Of a DNA stretch of 12,149 bases, positions 5,813-12,149 are shown piece by piece. Source of the DNA: an uncultured Muribaculaceae bacterium (GTDB lineage Bacteria; Bacteroidota; Bacteroidia; Bacteroidales; Muribaculaceae). The notes beneath the pieces were generated by a model. The model did not search any database. It had not been told where the DNA came from and was given only the letters and a program-made list of their open reading frames with translations. The stretch spans positions 1 through 12,149 of the forward strand of contig CAJTRC010000074.1 of assembly GCA_910578365.1 (NCBI GenBank), in the 5' to 3' direction. Both the position numbers and the translations under genes were made by a program. Numbering within the stretch: the first letter of the stretch is position 1; every line of letters begins with the position of its first letter.

Positions 5813-8215
5813 ATGAGACTCTCGGAACTTGAAACCGGCCAGACTGGTATAATAATCAAGATATTAGGCCACGGCGCCTTCCGTAAACGCGTTATCGAGA
5901 TGGGCTTTGTAAAGGGCCATCCGGTAAAGGTGTTGCTGCACGCTCCGCTGAAAGACCCCATCAAATACAGCATTATGGGCTACAATGTGTCGCTGCGTGC
6001 GTCGGAGGCTGCTTTGATAGAGGTGATGCCGGTGGACAGCGAGCAGGAGGCACAGCAGCTCAACGGCAACGGCACCACCGAGAGCGAAAGCCTTAGCCGT
6101 GAACTCGAAAACATAAGCCGCACTATCAACGTGGCTCTTATAGGAAACCCAAACTGCGGCAAAACCTCGCTGTTCAACATCGCTTCCGGGGCCAAAGAGC
6201 ATGTAGGAAACTACTCCGGAGTAACCGTCGATGCCAAAACCGGCCGGTTTGAGCACCGCGGATACCATTTCAATATAATCGACCTGCCGGGCACTTATTC
6301 GCTGACTTCGTACTCGCCGGAGGAATTGTATGTGCGCAATTATCTGCGCGACAAGACTCCCGACGTAATCATAAACGTGGCCGACGCTTCCAACCTCGAG
6401 CGCAATCTGTATCTCACCACCGAGCTTATCGATATGGACCACTCGATGGTGATTGCCTTGAATATGTACGACGAACTGCGACGCGACGGCACAAGCCTCG
6501 ACTACAATACTCTGGGCAAGATGATAGGTGTGCCCATGGTGCCTGTAGTGGCTCGTACAGGCGAGGGAATCGGCCCCCTGTTCGACGAAGTTATAGAAGT
6601 GTTCGAGGGCCGGAACAAGGCTGTGCGACACATTCACGTGAGCCTGGGCAACGACATAGAGAACGCCCTGAGGCTGATTATCGACGCCATAAAGGCCAAC
6701 AAGGACATTGACCGGCATTTCTCGCCGCGATACCTGGCCATCAAACTGCTTGAAGGCGACAAGGACACCGCCGCCCGCATTGCCCGCATAAGCGGCGGCG
6801 ACGAGATTCTGCAACTGAGCCGCCGACTCGCCGACGAACTCAACCGCGTACACGGCGATGATGTGGCGTCGGTTATCGCCTCGGCCAAATACGGCTTCAT
6901 TGCCGGCGCCCTCCACGAAACCATGGAGCCGGGCGAACGGACTAAGGAAAATACCTCGCACATCATCGACGCATTCGTCACAAACAAGCTATTCGGCTTT
7001 CCGCTGTTCTTTCTTATCATGTTCGGCATTTTCTGGCTCACATTCTCTTTGGGCCAGTATCCGATGGACTGGATTGAAAGCGGTGTGGCATGGCTGAGCG
7101 AAACAGTACAGAACCTGATGTCCGACGGACCGCTCAAAGACCTTGTCGCCGACGGTATAATCGGCGGCGTGGGTGGTGTGATTGTATTTCTGCCGAATAT
7201 CCTGATATTGTATTTCTGCATATCGTTTATGGAAGACTCGGGCTACATGGCCCGCGCAGCCTTTATCATGGACAAGGTGATGCACCGCATAGGCCTGCAC
7301 GGCAAGTCGTTCATACCGCTTGTGATGGGCTTCGGCTGCAATGTGCCGGCCATTATGGCCACACGCTCCATAGAGAGCCGCAGCAGCAGGCTCATTACCA
7401 TACTAATCAACCCCTTTATGTCGTGCTCGGCCCGCCTGCCGATTTATGTACTGCTGGCCGGCACTTTCTTTCCAACGCATTCGGCACTGGTGTTCATGTG
7501 TATGTACGTGCTGGGCATACTGGTGGCTGTGGTCACGGCCAAAATGCTGCGTCGATTCTTCTTCACCACCGACGAAACTCCATTTGTGATGGAACTGCCT
7601 CCCTACCGGCTGCCGACCATGAAGGCATCGCTGCGCCATACCTGGGCCAAGGGACAGCAGTATCTGCGCAAGATGGGCGGCACAATACTCGTGGCAAGCA
7701 TAATTGTTTGGGCGCTAAACTACTTTCCGCTGCACGACAGCGACAACACCACTGCCGACACTACTACCGCCTCTGCTGCCGTAGCCGACGACAACGCCAT
7801 TGACTTCAATCGCGATTCATACCTTCAGATGTTAGGCAAGGCCGTCAATCCGGTCATGGAGCCGATTGGCTTCCACTGGCGTGCCACAGTGGCCGCCCTG
7901 GCCGGTGTGCCGGCAAAAGAAATAGTGGTATCGACCCTTGGAGTACTCTATACCAACGACGACGAAGTGAGCGATGCCCGCCTTGGCGAACGCCTCACCG
8001 CACCGTCACATATTACAGGCAAGCCCGACTTTACTCCGGCCTCCGCTATGGCGTTTATGATATTCATACTCCTTTACTGCCCGTGTATAGCCACTGTAGT
8101 GGCCATATCGCGCGAAAGCGGCAGTTGGCGCTGGGGCGCCTTTGCCATGCTGTATAATACTTTAGTGGCATGGCTGGTGGCCTTCGGCGCCTACAGAGTG
8201 ATGTTGCTTTTTTGA
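5813..8215 (+). CDS. feoB: Ferrous iron transporter, FeoA-FeoB fusion
   Basis: This 800-residue inner-membrane protein imports Fe2+. Residues 1-75 are a FeoA-type SH3-like domain (MRLSELETGQTG, then FRKRVIEMGFVKG). After a polar linker (about 76-104) comes the FeoB GTPase: P-loop GNPNCGKT (111-118), switch I around GNYSGVTVD (132-140), DLPG (157-160), NMYD (217-220) and VARTGEG (246-252). A helical GDI-like region precedes the membrane domain (about 390-800), whose gate motifs include GFGCNVPA (506-513), NPFMSCSARLP (533-543) and YCPCIATV (755-762), with Cys residues conserved in FeoB pores. A low-complexity Thr/Ala/Asp insert lies at 641-663 in a loop. FeoA-FeoB fusions are usual in Bacteroidetes. 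It is divergent from mmd; iron-dependent control is expected, but no clear operator is visible. No terminator precedes the porin gene. Confidence 0.96.
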   Translation: MRLSELETGQTGIIIKILGHGAFRKRVIEMGFVKGHPVKVLLHAPLKDPIKYSIMGYNVSLRASEAALIEVMPVDSEQEAQQLNGNGTTESESLSRELENISRTINVALIGNPNCGKTSLFNIASGAKEHVGNYSGVTVDAKTGRFEHRGYHFNIIDLPGTYSLTSYSPEELYVRNYLRDKTPDVIINVADASNLERNLYLTTELIDMDHSMVIALNMYDELRRDGTSLDYNTLGKMIGVPMVPVVARTGEGIGPLFDEVIEVFEGRNKAVRHIHVSLGNDIENALRLIIDAIKANKDIDRHFSPRYLAIKLLEGDKDTAARIARISGGDEILQLSRRLADELNRVHGDDVASVIASAKYGFIAGALHETMEPGERTKENTSHIIDAFVTNKLFGFPLFFLIMFGIFWLTFSLGQYPMDWIESGVAWLSETVQNLMSDGPLKDLVADGIIGGVGGVIVFLPNILILYFCISFMEDSGYMARAAFIMDKVMHRIGLHGKSFIPLVMGFGCNVPAIMATRSIESRSSRLITILINPFMSCSARLPIYVLLAGTFFPTHSALVFMCMYVLGILVAVVTAKMLRRFFFTTDETPFVMELPPYRLPTMKASLRHTWAKGQQYLRKMGGTILVASIIVWALNYFPLHDSDNTTADTTTASAAVADDNAIDFNRDSYLQMLGKAVNPVMEPIGFHWRATVAALAGVPAKEIVVSTLGVLYTNDDEVSDARLGERLTAPSHITGKPDFTPASAMAFMIFILLYCPCIATVVAISRESGSWRWGAFAMLYNTLVAWLVAFGAYRVMLLF

Positions 8216-8235
8216 CAAACTTTTGCAAAGGTGCG

Positions 8236-8269
8236 TTTGTTATAACATCATAACAAATTTTTACTTTTG
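8236..8269 (+). promoter_or_regulatory. Promoter of the porin gene, nearly leaderless
   Basis: TTTG (8236-8239) and TACTTTTG (8262-8269) match both Bacteroidetes boxes, with a 22-base spacer, one longer than usual. Transcription would begin at about 8273-8276, immediately before the ATG at 8277, so the mRNA would have almost no leader. Confidence 0.5.
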
Positions 8270-8276
8270 CAAAAAA

Positions 8277-9557
8277 ATGAAAAAACTCGCATCACTTATG
8301 CTGTTGGGCGCTGTGGCTTCAGCTCCGCTGGCCATGGCAGTGACACCGCTTTACTCCGACACTCTGCTTATTCCGGAACGCGCCATTGTACTTTCCGGCG
8401 ACATCACTCCGGAAAGCAAAGACCAGATTGCGATTTTGTACTCGCGCGAAAATTTATCGTACAACGACCCCGGCGCTCCACGCTTTCTGTTCCTTGACCG
8501 CGAGGGCCGCGCCGCACTCGGCATCGGCGGCGAAGTAAACGCAGTTGCCATGTACGACATGAAAGGAGCCATCGACAACGAAGGTTTCGCCACCTACGAC
8601 ATCCCCACCCCGGGCAATCCGGCTATGCGCAACCGCTTCGGAGCCGACGCCACAAACACTTCGCTGTTTCTGAAACTTGTGACAAAAAACACCGGAATCG
8701 GACGAGTGATTGTGTACGTACAGACCAATTTCACAGGCAACGACGGCAATTACGGTCTGAAACTGAAACAAGCCTACGTAAGCGTAGGCGGTTTCCTTAT
8801 CGGAAAGGGTCGCTCGACATTCGCCGACGCGGCAGCCGAAGCCCCGACTGTCGACGCCCAGGGACCAAGCGGACAGGTAAGCGCAAAAAATCTGATGTTA
8901 CAGTACAAAACTCCGTCGTACAAGGGTTTCAGCGCCGCCATATCGGCCGAACTGCCCGAGGCCGACTACACACTGGCCACCGGCACCGAAAGCATTTCGC
9001 AGCGCTTCCCCGATATTCCGGTGTACGTACAGTACGCCTGGGGCAGCGACAGCCATATTCGCGCCTCGGCTCTGCTGCGCGAGCTGTCGTACCGGAGTAC
9101 ACTTAAGCAGAAAAACCATTTTGCTACCGGATGGGGCGTGCAGCTCAGTGCAGTATCGGACCTCGGCGCCGGACTGAGTGTATTCGGACATGCCACCTAC
9201 GGCCACGGCATAGCCGCCTACGTCAACGACCTCGGCGGAAACGGCTACGACCTCGTACCCGACGGCAACGGCAGGCTGCAAGCCCCCGGCACATTCGCAT
9301 GGACAGCCGGATTTACCTATCAGCCCGTAAAACCGCTGCTGCTTTCGGCTTGCTACAGCCAGGCTCAGGCCTACGACCTAAAGTACATGACCGACGACAG
9401 CTACCGCTACGGCCAATATGCAGCATTCACAGCTTTCTATAACGCAAACTCCGACCTGCAGTTCGGCCTCGAATATCTGTGGGGACGACGAAACGACATC
9501 AACGGCCTTTCCGGCCACGCCAACCGGCTCGAAGCCTCAATTCAGTACAACTTCTGA
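8277..9557 (+). CDS. DcaP-like outer-membrane beta-barrel porin
   Basis: This 426-residue protein has a signal peptide (1-21, MKKLASLMLLGAVASAPLAMA, cleaved before Val). The mature chain is made of alternating amphipathic strands with aromatic girdle residues and Gly-rich turns, and it ends in SIQYNF, the terminal aromatic beta-signal recognised by the Bam machinery. Early features ALGIGGEVNAVAMYDMKGAID (about 81-101) and LKLKQAYVSVGGFLIGKGRSTF (about 160-181) look like DcaP/trimeric porin proteins, which pass small organic acids; the substrate here is unknown. The ATG at 8277 is chosen because a signal peptide begins there and a promoter lies just upstream; an in-frame TTG at 8223 would add an unlikely Cys-rich extension before the signal. 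It follows feoAB by 61 bases but has its own promoter. A 16-bp hairpin (9570-9605) follows. Confidence 0.85.
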   Translation: MKKLASLMLLGAVASAPLAMAVTPLYSDTLLIPERAIVLSGDITPESKDQIAILYSRENLSYNDPGAPRFLFLDREGRAALGIGGEVNAVAMYDMKGAIDNEGFATYDIPTPGNPAMRNRFGADATNTSLFLKLVTKNTGIGRVIVYVQTNFTGNDGNYGLKLKQAYVSVGGFLIGKGRSTFADAAAEAPTVDAQGPSGQVSAKNLMLQYKTPSYKGFSAAISAELPEADYTLATGTESISQRFPDIPVYVQYAWGSDSHIRASALLRELSYRSTLKQKNHFATGWGVQLSAVSDLGAGLSVFGHATYGHGIAAYVNDLGGNGYDLVPDGNGRLQAPGTFAWTAGFTYQPVKPLLLSACYSQAQAYDLKYMTDDSYRYGQYAAFTAFYNANSDLQFGLEYLWGRRNDINGLSGHANRLEASIQYNF

Positions 9558-9569
9558 CATGCCCCATCC

Positions 9570-9605
9570 CGCCGCGGCGGAGGCATCCTTGCCTCCGCCG
9601 CGGCG
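9570..9605 (+). terminator. Strong hairpin after the porin gene, no U-tract
   Basis: Bases 9570-9585 and 9590-9605 are perfect reverse complements (16 bp, almost all G/C) with loop TCCT. It begins 13 bases after the porin stop. No T-run follows (CAATCAAAC), so it may stabilise the 3' end or terminate without a U-tract. It marks the boundary to the AT-rich right part. Confidence 0.55.
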
Positions 9606-9827
9606 CAATCAAACATAGGCTGTTCTGATGTATAGTATTTAATTATTTGATATTCAATATATGTCACAATTTTAGGTGTATTGAAAATATACTAATTGAG
9701 AAAATTAGTACAAGTAAATAGTAGGAATTTAAGTTTAATTTGCAGGAGTTAGTTATTTTTAGTTCTATTCTTCTGCCTCGGTTTTCTTCTTTCGACGGTC
9801 GGTATAGAGGTCATTTTTGCACAAGCT
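9606..9827. other. AT-rich gap with a small dyad, no confident gene
   Basis: The gap from the porin stop to the next gene is 568 bases (9558-10125). This left part is strongly AT-rich. It contains a perfect 8-bp dyad TACTAATT-GAGAA-AATTAGTA (9690-9710), which could be a regulator site, and a 25-codon ATG frame on the minus strand (9842-9765) encoding a Lys/Glu-rich tail. Neither is strong enough to be called a gene or operator. Confidence 0.3.
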
Positions 9828-9859
9828 ATTGATACGAACCATAAAAAGTTGTAACTTTG
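9828..9859 (+). promoter_or_regulatory. Candidate promoter for the structured leader or RNA
   Basis: TAACTTTG (9852-9859) is a full TAnnTTTG match, with ATTG (9828-9831) 20 bases upstream in place of TTTG. Transcription would start around 9862-9866. GTGAC (9859-9863) and GTCAC (9881-9885) enclose GGGA-GTAG-TCCC (9869-9880), so a dyad also sits right at the start site. Confidence 0.45.
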
Positions 9860-9924
9860 TGACCGATTGGGAGTAGTCCCGTCACGACATTTTGGAAAAA
9901 TAAAGAAGCGTTATGCTTATCTTG

Positions 9925-10045
9925 TGACTTGAAAACGTAGGAAATTTTCAACCCGATGCAAGAGATAGCATAGTGGTTCTCACGCATATGCGTGGGTCAC
10001 TATTGTTACATCTGCATCAAATGGTTTCCTACGACCTTCAAGTCA
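9925..10045 (+). ncRNA. Candidate structured RNA: 121-base nested hairpin
   Basis: Five nested inverted arms share one centre: TGACTTGAA (9925-9933)/TTCAAGTCA (10037-10045); CGTAGGAAA (9936-9944)/TTTCCTACG (10025-10033); GATGCA (9955-9960)/TGCATC (10013-10018); ATAGTG (9970-9975)/CACTAT (9998-10003); and the apical CACGC-ATAT-GCGTG (9981-9994). Internal loops separate them. It lies about 60 bases after a candidate promoter and 80 bases before a lipoprotein ATG on the same strand. It could be a small RNA, a 5' leader element of the lipoprotein/CotH operon, or a palindromic DNA element. I do not recognise it as tmRNA, RNase P or SRP RNA. The pairing is seen directly; that it is transcribed is inference. 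Confidence 0.45.
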
Positions 10046-10103
10046 AGACGTGGCATAGTTGGCTCACGTTTCTGCATAACAACCAAGACATTAAAGAGCC
10101 ATA

Positions 10104-10123
10104 GTGTCGATATTTAGTGACAC
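10104..10123 (+). promoter_or_regulatory. Hairpin directly before the lipoprotein start
   Basis: GTGTC (10104-10108) and GACAC (10119-10123) form a 5-bp stem with a 10-base loop, ending two bases before the ATG at 10126. An upstream pairing TGGCTC (10060-10065)/GAGCCA (10096-10101) is next to it. Such a hairpin would cover the ribosome landing area and could tune translation. Confidence 0.35.
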
Positions 10124-10125
10124 CA

Positions 10126-10584
10126 ATGAGAAAACTGATTAATCACTTGTTGCTCTTTCTCTCCGGTGTCAGTGTCTCTGCTTGTGATGACAAAGACACG
10201 GACACCGAAATTTCCACTCAATGGGAAGTTGTTTCAAATTCGGATACCGACTGTATCCGGGTAGTAAATCATACTTCTGATATATTCCTTCCTAAAATCA
10301 TTTATGTCAACGCTATATACAAGGAGGGCGATGTTGAACTAAGATGTGAGAATAGTATAGGCTTCACTCTGATTGGTCCTAATGACGAATACAAATCAGT
10401 TGACGGACATTTTTCTGTATCAAAAACTGATAATCGCACTCTTAAAATCCATTTCGAGAGATGTGAATCAGGTAAACCTGAGTATCAAGAACAACTTATA
10501 GTATTCAATACGGATAATCAGACAACCGTCAATACGTTCATATACATATCCCGCACATTTGGCGAGTTGTCTCCGAATTTGTAG
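10126..10584 (+). CDS. Small surface-type lipoprotein, function unknown
   Basis: This 152-residue product starts MRKLINHLLLFLSGVSVSAC; the VSAC lipobox puts the lipidated Cys at residue 20. The next residues, DDKDTDTE, are acidic, which fits the Bacteroidetes signal for export to the cell surface. The remainder (about 30-150) shows alternating hydrophobic and polar strands (IRVVNHTSDIFLPKIIYVNA, LKIHFERCE, QLIVFNTDN) and may be a small Ig-like beta domain; I do not recognise the family. ATG 10126 is preferred over the in-frame GTG at 10117 because it gives a normal signal peptide. The gene lies 19 bases before the CotH-like gene, so they are probably co-transcribed, and follows a structured leader. 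Codon use is AT-rich compared with the mmd and feo genes. Confidence 0.75.
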   Translation: MRKLINHLLLFLSGVSVSACDDKDTDTEISTQWEVVSNSDTDCIRVVNHTSDIFLPKIIYVNAIYKEGDVELRCENSIGFTLIGPNDEYKSVDGHFSVSKTDNRTLKIHFERCESGKPEYQEQLIVFNTDNQTTVNTFIYISRTFGELSPNL

Positions 10585-10603
10585 CCAATTAATACCTAAA
10601 AAT

Positions 10604-12025
10604 ATGTTACCACGTTTAATATGTTGTATGTTTCTCGCATTGACATTAAAGTCCTGCTCTGATGATATAGACGCGAATGAACCTCAAACGCCAATTTTGG
10701 CTCATATTTCCGGTACTCTCCCGGTTTTATATATCAATACCGAAAACCAAAAACCGATAACTTCAAAAACGGAATATATCAATGCCGACTATTGGCTCGA
10801 TCCATTCGGCAAAGATGATGTAGCACCTCTTGGCTCGGAGGCAGAACCGTTGCCCATGCAGATACGAGGCCGAGGTCATTCTTCGTGGAAAGGTCCAAAG
10901 AGACCTTACAAAATCAAGTTAGGGGAAAAGACAGCAATTATGGGTATGCCTAAAAATAAACATTGGGCATTGCTGAAACCAACTGAAAACACTGTCGCCG
11001 GATTACAGTTGGGCAAACTTATGAATATGTCTTGGACACCAAGTTTTCGCCCCGTAGAAGTTGTATTGAACGGTGACTATATCGGGCTATACTTTCTTAC
11101 CGAAACTATCCGTATAGGCAAAAATCGCGTTAATATCTATGAGCAACAAGACAAAGAAACCAATCCCGAATTAATAAGCGGGGGCTGGCTTGTCGAGGTT
11201 GACAATTACCATGACGAATGTCAGATTACAATTCCTGAAAATAATCGTTGGAATTTGACATTGCGCTATCACTCGCCGGAAGATTTATCTGATTTGCAAC
11301 TGCAATGGCTCACGAATGAATTTAAGGCTATAAATACGGCGATATATTCGACAGATAAGAATTCGACTGCATGGGAGGAACATATTGATGTGGAAAGCAT
11401 GGCTCGTTTCTTTATATTGCAGGAGGTAATGGATAACCCGGATGGTTTTCATGGCAGTTTCTATCTCCATAAGGATTTGAAAGATGGTGCTAAATGGGTT
11501 GCCGGCCCGATATGGGATTTGGTATGCTATAACCGTGAAAAAACCGACTATACCTTTAAGATGAAAGTCCATTATGGGTTTACCCCGCATTGGATTGGCG
11601 AGATAATCCAATATGACAGTTTTTGCCAGGCAGTCAGAAATGTGTGGCGTGAGGTTTATCCGAGCAAACTATCGGAAATATACGATTATATAGATGACAT
11701 AGTTCTTCCTCTTGAAGAGGCTTGGAAGAATGACTGTGAGAGGTGGAATGATGACCCTACCCAGACCGCACAACTTAGAGCAGACCGGATTAAGAACGCT
11801 CTTAGACGCAATATGGAATGGTTCAATCAACACATTCCGGTTAGTCCTTATACGTCAATTCCTATGACCTCGACTCTCTATGTCGATGAAAAAATAAAGG
11901 TCTTTAATCTTCAAGGCATACTGATAGGCGAATTTAGTAATCTGTCCGATGCCAAATCAAATCTTAGACACGGTGTCTATATTATCAATGGCGAGAAGAT
12001 GACTATAAACGCGAGTTCGGGATAA
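10604..12025 (+). CDS. CotH-like lipoprotein with sorting-type tail
   Basis: This 473-residue product has a lipoprotein signal (MLPRLICCMFLALTLKSC, lipidated Cys18) followed by acidic SDDID, so surface display is likely. Residues about 85-410 match the CotH family, whose Bacillus member is a secreted protein kinase: IRGRGHSSWKGPKRPYKIKL (87-106), a Lys-His-Trp stretch near 119, EVVLNGDYIGLYFLTE (152-167), RFFILQEVMDN (268-278), SFYLHKDL (285-292) and GPIWD (301-305). CotH proteins commonly have a second Asp two residues after WD; here the stretch is WDLV, so activity may be altered. The tail (about 427-465, KVFNLQGILIGEFSN, then HGVYIINGEKM) resembles a C-terminal sorting/anchor domain of Bacteroidetes. 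The ATG at 10604 is chosen for its signal peptide over the TTG at 10559, which overlaps the preceding gene. A strong terminator follows. Confidence 0.85.
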   Translation: MLPRLICCMFLALTLKSCSDDIDANEPQTPILAHISGTLPVLYINTENQKPITSKTEYINADYWLDPFGKDDVAPLGSEAEPLPMQIRGRGHSSWKGPKRPYKIKLGEKTAIMGMPKNKHWALLKPTENTVAGLQLGKLMNMSWTPSFRPVEVVLNGDYIGLYFLTETIRIGKNRVNIYEQQDKETNPELISGGWLVEVDNYHDECQITIPENNRWNLTLRYHSPEDLSDLQLQWLTNEFKAINTAIYSTDKNSTAWEEHIDVESMARFFILQEVMDNPDGFHGSFYLHKDLKDGAKWVAGPIWDLVCYNREKTDYTFKMKVHYGFTPHWIGEIIQYDSFCQAVRNVWREVYPSKLSEIYDYIDDIVLPLEEAWKNDCERWNDDPTQTAQLRADRIKNALRRNMEWFNQHIPVSPYTSIPMTSTLYVDEKIKVFNLQGILIGEFSNLSDAKSNLRHGVYIINGEKMTINASSG

Positions 12026-12044
12026 GAAATGCTATAAAAAAGTT

Positions 12045-12078
12045 GAATAGGCAGCTTGAAAAAGTTGCCTATTCTTTT
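12045..12078 (+). terminator. Intrinsic terminator of the lipoprotein/CotH operon
   Basis: GAATAGGCAGCTT (12045-12057) pairs with AAGTTGCCTATTC (12062-12074), 13 bp with one G-T pair, closed by a GAAA tetraloop. TTTT follows at 12075-12078. It lies 19 bases after the CotH-like stop codon. Confidence 0.85.
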
Positions 12079-12107
12079 GGTAATTTCGCTGATATTTAGT
12101 AATTTAG
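12076..12107 (+). promoter_or_regulatory. Possible promoter for the next gene
   Basis: TTTG (12076-12079) is followed after 20 bases by TAATTTAG (12100-12107), one mismatch from TAnnTTTG. Its first box overlaps the T-run of the terminator. The predicted start is about 20 bases before an ATG at 12134. Confidence 0.3.
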
Positions 12108-12133
12108 AGGTACCAAACAATAAATACTGTATC

Positions 12134-12149
12134 ATGATTACCGAAAGTA
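12134..12149 (+). CDS. Possible first codons of a next gene, cut by window edge
   Basis: An ATG at 12134 opens a frame (MITES) that reaches the window end. The only support is a candidate promoter at 12076-12107 after a strong terminator. Nothing can be said about function, and it may be chance. Confidence 0.25.

Noticed and set aside
5864..6961. Long open frame (365 codons) on the minus strand
   Set aside because: It is antisense to the FeoA and GTPase parts of feoAB, has no recognisable domain, and no promoter was seen.
9925..10045. Retron RNA or integron attC site as explanation of the nested palindrome
   Set aside because: No reverse transcriptase or integron integrase is in the window, and the GTTRRRY/RYYYAAC ends of attC sites are not evident.
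10559..10603. Upstream TTG start for the CotH-like gene
   Set aside because: It would overlap the preceding lipoprotein gene and put 15 residues in front of a good lipoprotein signal peptide.
1..12149. CRISPR array, tRNA, rRNA or complete insertion sequence
   Set aside because: No regular spaced repeats, no cloverleaf-like segments, no rRNA stretches and no transposase frame were found on either strand.

Overview
This window looks like a chromosome piece from a gut Bacteroidales, most likely a Muribaculaceae-type genome; this is an inference from gene content and signals, with no database check. The evidence is a sodium-pumping methylmalonyl-CoA decarboxylase operon with a lamin-tail/OadG subunit, a FeoA-FeoB fusion, a porin ending in a Phe beta-signal, lipoproteins with acidic residues right after the lipid Cys, and repeated matches to the Bacteroidetes promoter pattern TTTG-(about 20)-TAnnTTTG.

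Left edge (1-899): the first codons of a gene running leftward off the window, a 270-base non-coding stretch with a 13-bp inverted repeat and a degenerate direct repeat, then an unrecognised 117-residue cytosolic protein read leftward with its own terminator.

900-5592, all on the minus strand and read right to left: promoter, a GC-rich leader hairpin, methylmalonyl-CoA epimerase (mce), carboxyltransferase (mmdA), membrane anchor with an extracytoplasmic lamin-tail domain (mmdD/OadG-like), biotin carrier (mmdC), membrane sodium pump (mmdB), terminator. Gene gaps are 5 to 43 bases, so this is one transcription unit. Together these convert (R)-methylmalonyl-CoA through the (S) epimer to propionyl-CoA and CO2, exporting Na+. 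This is the propionate-forming end of the succinate pathway.

5813-9605, plus strand and divergent from the mmd operon: feoAB (ferrous iron uptake), then a DcaP-like outer-membrane porin with its own promoter that would give an almost leaderless mRNA, closed by a 16-bp hairpin.

9606-12149: visibly more AT-rich and different in codon use, so possibly acquired separately. It has a 568-base gap with a candidate promoter and a series of stem-loops, dominated by a 121-base nested imperfect palindrome. Two lipoprotein genes follow 19 bases apart: an unrecognised small lipoprotein and a CotH-like protein with a short sorting-type tail. A strong terminator follows, then a possible promoter and the first codons of a next gene. 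The structured leader plus lipoprotein/CotH pair is the least ordinary part of the window.
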